From: Syntrophaceae bacterium UBA4059
GTDB lineage: Bacteria > Desulfobacterota > Syntrophia > Syntrophales > Smithellaceae
Length of the DNA stretch: 22,871 nucleotides
Assembly: GCA_002382045.1 (NCBI GenBank)
Contig: DFZJ01000014.1
Coordinates: 1-22,871, forward strand
Reading direction: 5' to 3'
Part shown: positions 1 to 7,724 of the stretch, piece by piece
Layout: the number at the start of each line of letters is the position of its first letter
Position numbering within the stretch: position 1 is the stretch's first letter
Notes under the pieces: generated by a model
Seen by the model: only the letters and a program-made list of their open reading frames with translations
Database searches by the model: none
Told to the model about the DNA's origin: nothing
Made by a program: the position numbers and the translations under genes

Positions 1-2
1 CC

Positions 3-530
3 AAGTTTGTCCTTGGATTTTTAGCGGGCTCCATTATCGTGAGCATTGTCGGCACGATGGTACCGGCGAATTATGTCGGAAAAGCCAACTGGGCGGACAA
101 AATCAAAGGTAAGGAGTATCAGGCTGATTTTACCCAATTCCAGGCACCGCCGGAATTCGCAGACCGCCTGACCATCGACCCCGCGGCAAAAACGCTGACT
201 TTTAAAGGCGTCATGTCCGGGGACGAGCTCAAAGCCTTAACCGGCAAGACATCCAGCCCGGATCAGGCCAAGGCATTAAGTCAACTTAAAGCCAAATCGA
301 ACTGGTTTGACAGCGTATTGAGCCCGAATGTCATCAGCCCTATCAAAAATCTCAGAACATGGGCCTTCGTACTTTGCTTCCTCTGTATCGGTCTTTCCAC
401 CCGCTTTGCTGAAATGCTCACCTTCGGCATGAAACCTTTCTGGGCCTTTACCTGCGGGGTCATTATCAATGTTCCCCTGGGGATTTTCTTGTCCACCGTT
501 GTGTTTGTAGATTACTGGTCAAAGATTTGA
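3..530 (+). CDS. YeiH-like putative sulfate/sulfite exporter, C-terminal part
   Basis: The reading frame is open to the left edge, so the N-terminal part lies outside the window; the GTG at 39 is probably internal. The visible part starts with a hydrophobic helix ending GTMVPA, then a hydrophilic stretch of about 80 residues, then two C-terminal membrane helices. The segment with RTWAF, FLCIGLSTRF and the following glycine/valine-rich helix resembles the end of the YeiH/UPF0324 family of putative sulfate exporters. The hydrophilic insert is longer than the loop of the E. coli protein. Its place just upstream of the dsr operon fits a role in moving sulfate or sulfite across the membrane, but it lies outside the dsr operon because a promoter follows it. 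The family call rests on the last 70 residues only; substrate and direction are inferred. Confidence 0.6.
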   Translation, partial: KFVLGFLAGSIIVSIVGTMVPANYVGKANWADKIKGKEYQADFTQFQAPPEFADRLTIDPAAKTLTFKGVMSGDELKALTGKTSSPDQAKALSQLKAKSNWFDSVLSPNVISPIKNLRTWAFVLCFLCIGLSTRFAEMLTFGMKPFWAFTCGVIINVPLGIFLSTVVFVDYWSKI

Positions 531-565
531 ACCGGCAGCAATGATCATTCGCAGATGTTCATAAG

Positions 566-598
566 AGAAAAAGAGAGAGAAGAAGAGAGAGAAAAAGA
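566..598. repeat. Perfect 33-bp homopurine mirror repeat
   Basis: Every base from 566 to 598 is A or G on the + strand, and the sequence reads identically in both directions around G582 (16 matching pairs). The purine run as a whole spans 563-598. Homopurine mirror repeats are the classic sequence type for intramolecular triplex (H-DNA). It ends two bases before the -35 box of the dsr promoter, so it may affect promoter topology; that role is inference. Confidence 0.9.
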
Positions 599-599
599 C

Positions 600-628
600 T
601 TGACATGTTTTAAATTACTGAGTACCAT
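600..628 (+). promoter_or_regulatory. Sigma70-like promoter of the dsr operon
   Basis: A consensus -35 box TTGACA lies at 600-605, followed by a 17-bp spacer and a -10 hexamer TACCAT at 623-628 (4 of 6 matches to TATAAT). It is 80 bp upstream of the dsrA start in the only sizeable gap before dsrA. The -35 box and spacing are ideal and the -10 is moderate. No other good promoter was seen in this gap. Confidence 0.6.
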
Positions 629-635
629 TCAGTAA
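615..635. promoter_or_regulatory. Inverted repeat over the -10 box, likely repressor operator
   Basis: TTACTGA (615-621) and its exact reverse complement TCAGTAA (629-635) flank a 7-bp centre that contains most of the -10 hexamer. A 21-bp dyad with ACTGA/TCAGT arms resembles operators of TetR-family regulators, and binding here would block RNA polymerase. A TetR-type gene lies at 19945-20568 in this window, but no second copy of this dyad was found near it, so the pairing of regulator and site is a guess. Confidence 0.5.
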
Positions 636-708
636 AAGTGATTCATTCCACACATAATGCATTCAAACGGCATTCGGCCGGGAGGATGTTTTGAAAAGGA
701 GGCAAATC

Positions 709-1896
709 ATGGCAAAATCAGATACACCCCTGTTAGATGAACTGGAAAAGGGAAAATGGCCCAGCTTTGTGAAGGACATGAAGCACGCCGCAGAGAAGAA
801 TCCCATGGCCAGGGATCTCATCGGGCAACTGGAGCTCTCCTATAAGGACAAAATCGGTCATTGGAAACATGGAGGCATCGTCGGCGTTAAGGGCTACGGG
901 TCCGGTGTCATCGGGCGCTATTCGGATCGGCCCGACCTTTTCCCGAACGTTCAGGCCTTTCACACCATGCGGGTTAATCACCCCACGGGCTGGTTCTACA
1001 AAACGGATGCCCTGCGCAAACTCTGTGATGTCTGGGACAAACATGGCAGCGGCCTCACCAACATGCACGGCGCAACGGGAGATGTCATTCTGCTGGGCAC
1101 GAAGACCGAGCATCTCCAGTCCTGTTTTGACGACCTTTCCGATGCTGGTTTTGACCTCGGCGGTTCCGGATCAGCCCTGCGCACGCCTTCCGCCTGTGTC
1201 GGACCGGGACGCTGCGAATGGGCCTGCGTCGACAGTCTGGATATTTGTTACAACATCACGATGAACTATCAGGACAAGATCCACCGCCCCATGTTCCCTT
1301 ACAAATTCAAAATTAAGATCTCCGCCTGTTCCAACGACTGTGTGGCCTCCATTGCCCGTTCCGATTTGTCCATCATCGGCACCTGGAAAGACGACATTCA
1401 AATTGATCAGAAGGAAGCTCTGGCCTATGCATCAACCATCAATATCCAGAAGGAAGTCTGTGACCTTTGTCCGACGAAGTGCATGGAATGGAACGGCAAA
1501 GAATTAAAAATTTACAATGAGGATTGCACCCGTTGCATGCACTGCATCAATCTGATGCCGAAAGCTCTGCGGCCGGGCAAGGAAAAAGGCGCGACCATCC
1601 TGATCGGAGGCAAAGCGCCCATTTTGCAAGGGGCTCTTCTTTCCTGGGTCATCGTGCCGTTTATGAAAATGGAACCGCCCTACTCGGAACTCAAAGACCT
1701 GATCGAACGCATTCAGGACTGGTGGGATGAAAACGGCAAGTCACGGGAAAGGTTAGGCGAGTTAATCAAACGCCTCGGCATGAGAGTATTCCTGAGGGCT
1801 GTGGGGCTGCCCGCCGTTCCCCAGATGGTTAAGGCGCCGAGAACCAATCCCTACGTGTTCTTCTGGCCTGAGGAAATTCAAAAGGAGGTGAAGTAA
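709..1896 (+). CDS. dsrA: Dissimilatory sulfite reductase alpha subunit
   Basis: DsrA, with DsrB, forms the cytoplasmic alpha2beta2 siroheme enzyme that reduces sulfite, passing sulfur to DsrC. The ATG at 709 is chosen over the TTG at 691 because AAGGAGG (696-702) sits 6 bp before it; this gives 395 residues, close to family length. The siroheme/4Fe-4S signature is present as C163-x5-C169 and C207-x3-C211, within SACVGPGRCEWAC and SACSNDC. An inserted ferredoxin domain follows, with cysteines around C251-C258 and C273/C276/C279, the last in the family motif CTRCMHCINLMP. It is the first gene of the operon, one base before dsrB. The reductive bacterial type is supported by dsrD downstream. No lesion was seen. 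Confidence 0.97.
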   Translation: MAKSDTPLLDELEKGKWPSFVKDMKHAAEKNPMARDLIGQLELSYKDKIGHWKHGGIVGVKGYGSGVIGRYSDRPDLFPNVQAFHTMRVNHPTGWFYKTDALRKLCDVWDKHGSGLTNMHGATGDVILLGTKTEHLQSCFDDLSDAGFDLGGSGSALRTPSACVGPGRCEWACVDSLDICYNITMNYQDKIHRPMFPYKFKIKISACSNDCVASIARSDLSIIGTWKDDIQIDQKEALAYASTINIQKEVCDLCPTKCMEWNGKELKIYNEDCTRCMHCINLMPKALRPGKEKGATILIGGKAPILQGALLSWVIVPFMKMEPPYSELKDLIERIQDWWDENGKSRERLGELIKRLGMRVFLRAVGLPAVPQMVKAPRTNPYVFFWPEEIQKEVK

Positions 1897-1897
1897 A

Positions 1898-2959
1898 ATG
1901 GCTAAAACAGATATCGGACCCCCTGATTACAAAACCATGCTGCCGCCCGTTATTCAGAGAAATTACGGAAAGTGGCGTTATCATGAAATTCTTAAACCCG
2001 GCGTTTTGATGCACATTGCGGAATCGGGAGAGGCGCTTTACACCGTGCGCGCCGGTTCCCCGCGGCTGATTTCAACGGATCACATCCGGGAAATCTGCGA
2101 CATGGCCGACAAATACTGCGACGGCTATTTGCGCTTCACCAGTCGTCACAATATCGAGTTTCTTTTGGATGACAAGGATAAAGTCGAACCCCTGATCGCT
2201 GAACTGGCCACCCGAAATTATCCCGTCGGCGGCACCGGGCATTCCATCTCCAACATTGTTCACACGCAAGGCTGGGTCCACTGCCATACCCCGGCTACGG
2301 ACGCCTCCGGACCGGTCAAAGCCCTGATGGATGAGATCTATGAACATTTCGTCACCTCGACCCTGCCGGCCCATGTGCGGATTGCCCTGGCCTGCTGCCT
2401 GAACATGTGCGGCGCCGTCCACTGCTCCGACATTGCCATTCTGGGCATTCACCGCACCGTTCCGATCCCGGACAACACGCGGGTGCCGAACGTCTGCGAA
2501 ATCCCGTCCACGGTAGCCTCCTGCCCCACAGGCGCCATCCGCGGCGACATGAAAAACAAAACCGTTACCGTCAATCCGGAAAAATGCATGTACTGCGGCA
2601 ACTGCTACACGGTTTGCCCGGCGATGCCGATTGCCGATCCCGAAAACGACGGGATATCGATCTGGGTCGGAGGGAAAGTCTCCAACGCCCGAAGCGCTCC
2701 CAAATTCTCCAAGCTGGCCATTCCCTTTCTGCCCAACAACCCGCCGCGCTGGCCGGAAGTTGTGGATGCCGTCAAGAACATCATCGAGGTCTATGCAAGC
2801 CACGCCAGGAAGCATGAGCGCATCGGTGAATGGATCGATCGCGTCGGATGGGAGAGGTTCTTCAGCCTGACGGGGATTCCGTTTACGGACAAGCATATCG
2901 ACGACTTCGACATGGCCACGGAAACCTTCCGGACATCGACACAATTCAAATGGAGGTGA
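1898..2959 (+). CDS. dsrB: Dissimilatory sulfite reductase beta subunit
   Basis: DsrB is the partner of DsrA and carries the catalytic siroheme. The 353-residue product contains HTQGWVHCHTPA (C129) and the family signature ACCLNMCGAVHCSDIA (C166, C167, C171, C176), which supplies the cluster/siroheme cysteines. A ferredoxin domain is centred on C230-x2-C233-x2-C236-x3-C240 (CMYCGNCYTVCP). A strong AAAGGAGG ribosome site overlaps the end of dsrA and only one base separates the genes, so the two subunits are translationally coupled. Its own 3' end carries the ribosome site for dsrD. Length and motifs are those of a functional enzyme. Confidence 0.97.
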   Translation: MAKTDIGPPDYKTMLPPVIQRNYGKWRYHEILKPGVLMHIAESGEALYTVRAGSPRLISTDHIREICDMADKYCDGYLRFTSRHNIEFLLDDKDKVEPLIAELATRNYPVGGTGHSISNIVHTQGWVHCHTPATDASGPVKALMDEIYEHFVTSTLPAHVRIALACCLNMCGAVHCSDIAILGIHRTVPIPDNTRVPNVCEIPSTVASCPTGAIRGDMKNKTVTVNPEKCMYCGNCYTVCPAMPIADPENDGISIWVGGKVSNARSAPKFSKLAIPFLPNNPPRWPEVVDAVKNIIEVYASHARKHERIGEWIDRVGWERFFSLTGIPFTDKHIDDFDMATETFRTSTQFKWR

Positions 2960-2961
2960 TC

Positions 2962-3198
2962 ATGAGCGAGGATTTGAAAAAACGCATCGTCGACCTTTTT
3001 CATGAGAAATCCAAAGGTGACAAAAAGATGTTTTACATCCGGGACGTCACGAAGTGGCTGCCCGATGAAGACCGTCACGCCGTTCAGGATGCCGTGAAGA
3101 TGCTGCTCGACGAGGAAGTTTTGAAATACTGGTCGAGTGGAAGTTCAACATACCTCATCCTGGCTGAATTCTTCCCGAAGGAAGAATCCAACTCTTAA
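2962..3198 (+). CDS. dsrD: DsrD, activator of dissimilatory sulfite reductase
   Basis: The product is a small protein of 78 residues with the family pattern: an N-terminal helix, a central KMFYIRDVTKWLP segment, and a C-terminal part ending in a YLILAEFF strand, consistent with the known winged-helix fold. DsrD is reported to bind DsrAB and stimulate sulfite reduction, and it is typical of organisms using Dsr reductively. The ATG at 2962 follows GGAGG at 2952-2956, which lies inside the last codons of dsrB. A longer frame from 2830 exists only as an overlap with dsrB and is not used. It sits between dsrB and dsrN, as in many sulfate reducers. Confidence 0.95.
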   Translation: MSEDLKKRIVDLFHEKSKGDKKMFYIRDVTKWLPDEDRHAVQDAVKMLLDEEVLKYWSSGSSTYLILAEFFPKEESNS

Positions 3199-3212
3199 TC
3201 AGGTAAAGGATT

Positions 3213-4658
3213 ATGAACCGATTCTGCCCACGTCTGATTGTGGCCGCCCTCCGGGGCGGCGCGGGCAAGACCACCCTCTCTGTGGCAATGACCGTAGCCC
3301 TGCGCCAACAGGGCATCACGGTCACCCCCTTCAAAAAGGGACCGGATTATATTGATGCTGCCTGGCTTGCTCAGGCGGCATCCGGTCCCTGTTATAATCT
3401 GGACACCTACCTCATGGGGCAAGACCTCGTCGCCCGTTCGTTTTCACGCCATGCCGCAGAAAGCGCCGTTTCCATCATTGAGGGCAATCGCGGACTCTTT
3501 GACGGTGTAAACGCTGCAGGCGTTTTCAGCACGGCCGAACTGGCCAAACTCCTGCGCGCGCCGGTCATTTTGATTGTCGACTGCGATAAAGTCACCCGGA
3601 CAGCGGCAGCCATGGTCCTGGGCTGCAAGAGCCTTGATCCTGAAGTGGATATTCAGGGTGTCATCTTAAGCCGGGTAAACGGCAGCCGTCATGCCGCCGT
3701 GATCCGTCAATCCATTGAAGAGTATACCGGTCTGCCCGTTTACGGCACCGTGCCGCGATTAACGGATTTGCCTTTTGTGCAGCGGCATATGGGATTAATT
3801 CCCCCCGAAGAACAAAACGGCATGCCTCGAGCCATGGAAAAGGCGGGGGCCATTGCCCGCGACTATCTGGATATCCCCGGCCTCCTTCGGGTGGCCCGAA
3901 GCGCATCACCCTGGAGCATAAATGCGTTTCCTAACCCGACCTGGCTGGATAAAACGGATGAAGAGCCCATAACCATCGGCGTAATCAAAGATACGGCGTT
4001 TCAGTTTTACTATCAGGAAAATATCGAAGCGCTGACCGACCGGGGTGCAAAAGTCGTCATGATCAGAGCCCTTGATGATAAAGTTCCACCGCCTGTCGAT
4101 GCCCTATACATCGGCGGCGGATTTCCCGAAACTCACGCCGGACGCCTTGCCGAAAACAAAGCGTTCCGCGACTCCCTGAAGGCGGCGGCGGAAGCCGGTC
4201 TGCCGATTTACGCAGAATGCGGAGGCTTCATCTACCTGGGTGAATCTCTGACCATCGGCAATCAATGTTATCCGATGGCCGGGGCACTGCCGGTACAGTT
4301 CGGGATGGAGAGGCGGCCACAGGGACATGGATATACCACCCTGAACGTGGATCAGGAAAATCCCTTCTTTCCAACAGGCACGACCATCAACGGTCATGAA
4401 TTCCATTACTGCCGGATTCTTTCCCAGAGCGATCATGAAAGCCACACAGCGTACCGCGTTTTGCGGGGAACCGGAATGGACGGTCAAAGAGACGGCTTGT
4501 GCCGGAAAAATATTCTGGCGGGCTTCACGCATCTGCACGCGCTGGGGACACCCGAATGGGCGGACGCCCTCATTGGCGCTGCCAGACAGCATCGCAGCGC
4601 CGGACAAAACAAGGGGGCTTGTCTCCCTTTAAAAAAGAGGGATGCAGGGGGATTTTAA
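3213..4658 (+). CDS. dsrN: DsrN, siroheme amidase (CbiA/CobB family)
   Basis: DsrN is a glutamine-dependent amidotransferase, homologous to cobyrinic acid a,c-diamide synthase, thought to make the siroheme amide used by DsrAB. The 481-residue product has an N-terminal ATP-binding domain with RGGAGKTT at residues 14-21 and KKGPDYIDAAW soon after. A C-terminal class I glutamine amidotransferase domain has YAECGGFIYLGESL with nucleophile C336, and histidines near NGHEFHY and THLHA. Its place between dsrD and dsrC supports the siroheme role over cobalamin synthesis. The last roughly 15 codons come from an intergenic-type repeat (4611-4660) that has been read into the frame, so the tail is probably non-essential. 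Confidence 0.88.
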   Translation: MNRFCPRLIVAALRGGAGKTTLSVAMTVALRQQGITVTPFKKGPDYIDAAWLAQAASGPCYNLDTYLMGQDLVARSFSRHAAESAVSIIEGNRGLFDGVNAAGVFSTAELAKLLRAPVILIVDCDKVTRTAAAMVLGCKSLDPEVDIQGVILSRVNGSRHAAVIRQSIEEYTGLPVYGTVPRLTDLPFVQRHMGLIPPEEQNGMPRAMEKAGAIARDYLDIPGLLRVARSASPWSINAFPNPTWLDKTDEEPITIGVIKDTAFQFYYQENIEALTDRGAKVVMIRALDDKVPPPVDALYIGGGFPETHAGRLAENKAFRDSLKAAAEAGLPIYAECGGFIYLGESLTIGNQCYPMAGALPVQFGMERRPQGHGYTTLNVDQENPFFPTGTTINGHEFHYCRILSQSDHESHTAYRVLRGTGMDGQRDGLCRKNILAGFTHLHALGTPEWADALIGAARQHRSAGQNKGACLPLKKRDAGGF

Positions 4659-4660
4659 AA
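4611..4660. repeat. Dispersed palindromic (REP-like) repeat at the dsrN 3' end
   Basis: The sequence has G-runs flanking a small hairpin, with arms at 4624-4630 and 4636-4642 (one G-T pair) and an A5 loop, followed by a second G-run and TTTTAA. It matches, from memory, a family of short repeats of the form CCCCCTTTTTTAAAGGGGG seen scattered between genes in many bacterial genomes. It supplies the last codons and stop of dsrN. Only one copy lies in the window, so the dispersed nature is recalled, not seen. Confidence 0.5.
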
Positions 4661-4709
4661 AAGAACACACAAGAATTGAGTAATTTCAAATACAGCAGGA
4701 GGTTTTAGA

Positions 4710-5030
4710 ATGCCGCAAATCGAATTAGCCGGTAAAACGTATGAAGTGGACGAAGATGGATTTCTGCAGGAACTCGACAAATGGAGTGAGGAATTTGCTC
4801 AGGCTTACGCGTACACCGAAGGAATCGAAGGAACCCTGACGGAAGAACAATGGAAAATTATCCATTATCTGCGCGATTATTTCCAGAAATTCGGCATCGC
4901 GCCCATGGTCCGCAAGGTTTGCAAAGACAATGGAATCGACATGAAGAAGCTCTATGAGCTCTTCCCCACTGGCCCCGCCAAAGGCGCCTGTAAACTGGCA
5001 GGGCTTTCGAAGCCGACGGGCTGCGTTTGA
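4710..5030 (+). CDS. dsrC: DsrC sulfur-carrier protein
   Basis: DsrC takes up the sulfur of partly reduced sulfite from DsrAB as a trisulfide between its two C-terminal cysteines. The trisulfide is then reduced by the DsrMK module to give sulfide. The 106-residue product has the two redox cysteines at C94 and the penultimate C105, exactly 10 residues apart, within the conserved GPAKGACKLAGL and PTGCV segments. This marks true DsrC rather than a TusE/RspA-type homologue that lacks one cysteine. A strong AGGAGG ribosome site precedes the start. It lies 51 bp after dsrN and is followed by a strong hairpin, which may set its transcript apart from the membrane genes. Confidence 0.97.
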   Translation: MPQIELAGKTYEVDEDGFLQELDKWSEEFAQAYAYTEGIEGTLTEEQWKIIHYLRDYFQKFGIAPMVRKVCKDNGIDMKKLYELFPTGPAKGACKLAGLSKPTGCV

Positions 5031-5038
5031 TAAATGGT

Positions 5039-5070
5039 GGAAGCCCTCCTCCTGCCGGAAGAGGGCTTCC
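5039..5070 (+). terminator. Strong hairpin behind dsrC, terminator or mRNA stabiliser
   Basis: GGAAGCCCTC (5039-5048) pairs perfectly with GAGGGCTTCC (5061-5070); inside the loop, TCC can pair with GGA to leave a tetraloop. It begins 9 bp after the dsrC stop. The following bases are pyrimidine-rich (CTCTCTCTTA) rather than a clean T-run, so it may be a partial terminator or a 3' stabiliser that raises dsrC mRNA over downstream genes. Confidence 0.6.
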
Positions 5071-5145
5071 CTCTCTCTTATCAGCAGCAACCCGCCAAGA
5101 TCATTGGACAGTCATCGGGACACTGATCCCTGCAGGAAGCATCCT

Positions 5146-6090
5146 ATGGCATTTTATATTTTAACTTATGTATGCGCCGTCGTATTCATTCTGGCAACCG
5201 GTTGCCTGATTTACAAGCAAATCACCCTTCCTCTGCATGTGCGCTGGGAGATATATCCGGTACAGCATGAAACATCAGCCCAAACTACCTACGGCGGTTC
5301 CTATATGGAAAAAGTAAACTGGTGGACACGTCCCTATAAAACCTCGCCTATCAACGAGGTCAAATATATGGTCCCGGAAATTCTTCTTCTCAGAGGCTTG
5401 TGGAAAGAAAACAGACGCCTGTGGTTCGCCTCCTTTCCGTTTCATCTCGGGTTGTATCTGATGATTGCAACCCTGGTTCTTTTGCTGCTTCATGCCTGTT
5501 TCACCCTGTGGGGATTTGAGGCTTTTGCCGACGGCAAAACCTGCGGCATTCTGCTTTCCGGCCTCATGACCGTCACAGGCTGGGTCGGTCTTGTCGCAGG
5601 AACGTTCGGCGGCCTGGGAATACTTTACAAACGGATAACCGATCGGGAGTTGCGAATATATTCAACGTTTGCCGATTATTTTCACGTTGTGTTCATCCTC
5701 CTTTTTTTCTTTCTCGCTTTCCTCACCTGCCTCCCTGGCGATCCGTTCCTGAACGGCGCAAAGGCTTATGTTCTGGGCCTTCTGACGGCCGGGGCTTTTA
5801 TGCCTTCTTACGCGCCGGGTCAGAATATCTTCGGGGCATTGACCATCGTGCTGGCCTCGCTTTTAATCGCCTATATCCCGCTGACCCACATGTCGCATAT
5901 GTTCATGAAATATTTTCTCTACCACAACGTCAAGTGGGATGACGCGCCGAACCGGCAGGGCAGCCTGATCGAATCGGCTGTGATGCAGAATTTAAAGTTC
6001 AAACCGACCTGGAAGGCAAAACATATCGGAGCGGACGGAACGAAATCCTGGCAGGACATTGCGTCATCGGCGCCCAAGGAGACGAAATGA
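5146..6090 (+). CDS. DsrM/NarI-like membrane cytochrome b subunit of a second DsrMK-type pair
   Basis: The 314-residue integral membrane protein has about five hydrophobic helices and conserved histidines suited to b-heme binding (FHLGLYL, YFHVVF, LTHMSHMF). This pattern matches the nitrate-reductase gamma/DsrM/TmcC family, which passes electrons between membrane quinones and an HdrD-like partner. The ATG at 5146 follows AGGA at about 5134-5137; upstream codons in the same frame overlap dsrC and the hairpin and are excluded. Its stop overlaps the next start by four bases (ATGA), so it is coupled to the DsrK-like partner. It is distinct from the canonical DsrM at 7725. Whether it is a DsrM paralogue or a TmcC-like protein cannot be settled by eye. 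Confidence 0.75.
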   Translation: MAFYILTYVCAVVFILATGCLIYKQITLPLHVRWEIYPVQHETSAQTTYGGSYMEKVNWWTRPYKTSPINEVKYMVPEILLLRGLWKENRRLWFASFPFHLGLYLMIATLVLLLLHACFTLWGFEAFADGKTCGILLSGLMTVTGWVGLVAGTFGGLGILYKRITDRELRIYSTFADYFHVVFILLFFFLAFLTCLPGDPFLNGAKAYVLGLLTAGAFMPSYAPGQNIFGALTIVLASLLIAYIPLTHMSHMFMKYFLYHNVKWDDAPNRQGSLIESAVMQNLKFKPTWKAKHIGADGTKSWQDIASSAPKETK

Positions 6091-7700
6091 AGACATTCCT
6101 GAAACCCTCCGATATTGCACACGCGTCCGACCGTCTGTGCCACATGGAACCGGGCGATCTTACACCGCTGCCACATCCTTATGAAGATTTCAATCAGACT
6201 GTTTTAACACCCCTGAAACCGGAAAAAATCAAAAACATTGAAGCCTCTCTGGACGATACCGTGGCTATCGGTATCCCCAGGCCCGCGAGCCGCGAGGAAG
6301 AAGAAGCGCTCGTTTCGCAATTTCTTTCCGGCTTGAAAAAACTTTTTGAGAAGGAGAACAACTGGACCTTTTTGCAGCCCCTGCTGCTGTCCATGGAACA
6401 TTGCGCCAGATGCCAGACCTGTTCCGACGCCTGCCCCGCTTTTGAGATGAGCGGCCGGAAAGAAATTTACCGGCCCATCTTCCGGTCGGAAGTCCTGCGC
6501 CGGATTTACCGGAAATATTTAAAACCCAACGGAAAGATCATGGCCAGGCTGACCGGCGATATCGATCTGAACTGGACAACGATTGCGCGACTCGCCGAGT
6601 TGTCTTATCGCTGTACACTGTGCCGGCGCTGCGCCTCTGTTTGCCCCATCGGCGTGGACAACGGGCTTATCAATCACGAAATCCGCAAACTCTTCTCCCA
6701 GGAAATGGGCATCGCCCCCAAGGAAATCCATGACAAGGGTTCCGTCTTGCACCTGCGGGTCGGCTCTTCCACCGGCATGACGCCCCCGGCCGCGAAAGAC
6801 AGCGTCGAGTTTATTCAGGAAGAGATGGAGGAAATGACCGGTTATAAAGTTGAAATCCCCTGGGACGTGGAAGGGGCGGATATCCTGCTGCTCCATAATG
6901 CCGGGGAAATGCTGGCCTGGCCGGAAAACGTCGGCGCATTTGCCATCATTTTCCAGGCCGCAGGCCTCTCCTGGACGATGTCGTCTGAAGCTGCCGGATA
7001 TGACGCCATCAATTACGGCCTCTGGTACGACGATGTTCAGTTCTCGCGCGTTGCCGTCAGACACGCCGACATTGCGCGAAGGCTGAAAGTCAAAAAGATC
7101 GTCATCGGCGAATGCGGGCATGCGCACAAAGCGTTGACCGTCATTGCCGACCGTTTGCTGACGGGCGATCTCAATATTCCGCGGGAATCGGCCATGGTCA
7201 CCCTGGAAGACATCGTTATGAGCGGAAAGTTAAAATTTGATCCGGGCAAAAACAATTTTCCCGTCACGCTGCATGATCCCTGCAATGTCGTAAGGGCAAT
7301 GGGTATTGTAGAACCGCAAAGAAGAATTTTGAGAAAAATCGCACCGCAATTTCGGGAAATGACGCCACACGGCGTCGAGAACTACTGCTGCGGCGGTGGT
7401 TCGGGTTTCGCCATCATGTCGGGATATAATTTTGCCGAATGGCGAAATCTGGTCAGCAGCCGCAAAAAATTCATGCAGATCCTGGAAGCCTTCCGGAATG
7501 AACCCCGGGAAATTCCGAAATATGTCTGCGCGCCCTGTTCCAACTGCAAGGGCGCAATCCGGGATATCATTGACTACTATCATGCCGAAGAGCGAAGCCA
7601 TCTCCATTACGGCGGGCTGGTCGAACTGATTGTCAATGCACTCGACGGCATGAAAAAACCGATCATCCGCTTCGGTGATAAACCGTCATGGGAACTATGA
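6087..7700 (+). CDS. DsrK/HdrD/TmcB-like iron-sulfur protein of the second pair
   Basis: This cytoplasmic iron-sulfur protein of 537 residues is likely to reduce a disulfide or DsrC trisulfide using electrons from its cytochrome b partner. Two 4Fe-4S motifs are visible: C106-x2-C109-x2-C112-x3-C116P and C176-x2-C179-x2-C182-x3-C186P. They are followed by a GECGH motif and a CCG domain with C399, C434-C435 and C481-x2-C484 (HDPCN, YCCGGGSG, VCAPCSNC). That is the pattern of the noncubane-cluster site of HdrB/HdrD. It overlaps the cytochrome gene by 4 bp and precedes canonical dsrMK by 24 bp. Its nearness to dsrC suggests DsrC as partner; TmcB is the main alternative name. Confidence 0.78.
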   Translation: MKTFLKPSDIAHASDRLCHMEPGDLTPLPHPYEDFNQTVLTPLKPEKIKNIEASLDDTVAIGIPRPASREEEEALVSQFLSGLKKLFEKENNWTFLQPLLLSMEHCARCQTCSDACPAFEMSGRKEIYRPIFRSEVLRRIYRKYLKPNGKIMARLTGDIDLNWTTIARLAELSYRCTLCRRCASVCPIGVDNGLINHEIRKLFSQEMGIAPKEIHDKGSVLHLRVGSSTGMTPPAAKDSVEFIQEEMEEMTGYKVEIPWDVEGADILLLHNAGEMLAWPENVGAFAIIFQAAGLSWTMSSEAAGYDAINYGLWYDDVQFSRVAVRHADIARRLKVKKIVIGECGHAHKALTVIADRLLTGDLNIPRESAMVTLEDIVMSGKLKFDPGKNNFPVTLHDPCNVVRAMGIVEPQRRILRKIAPQFREMTPHGVENYCCGGGSGFAIMSGYNFAEWRNLVSSRKKFMQILEAFRNEPREIPKYVCAPCSNCKGAIRDIIDYYHAEERSHLHYGGLVELIVNALDGMKKPIIRFGDKPSWEL

Positions 7701-7724
7701 TAAACAAATGGATTGGACGTTGAT

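Noticed and set aside
691..708. TTG at 691 as the start of dsrA
   Set aside because: It would place the strong AAGGAGG ribosome site inside the gene; the ATG at 709 has ideal spacing.
2072..2944. 290-residue open frame antisense to dsrB
   Set aside because: It lies wholly inside dsrB, which has all family motifs; the antisense protein has no recognisable domain and is rich in G, D, V and H as expected of a shadow frame.
5146..7700. Calling the first membrane pair a nitrate reductase gamma/glycolate-oxidase-type system
   Set aside because: The CCG domain cysteines, two ferredoxin motifs and place next to dsrC fit DsrMK/HdrDE/TmcBC far better; no NarGHJ genes are present.
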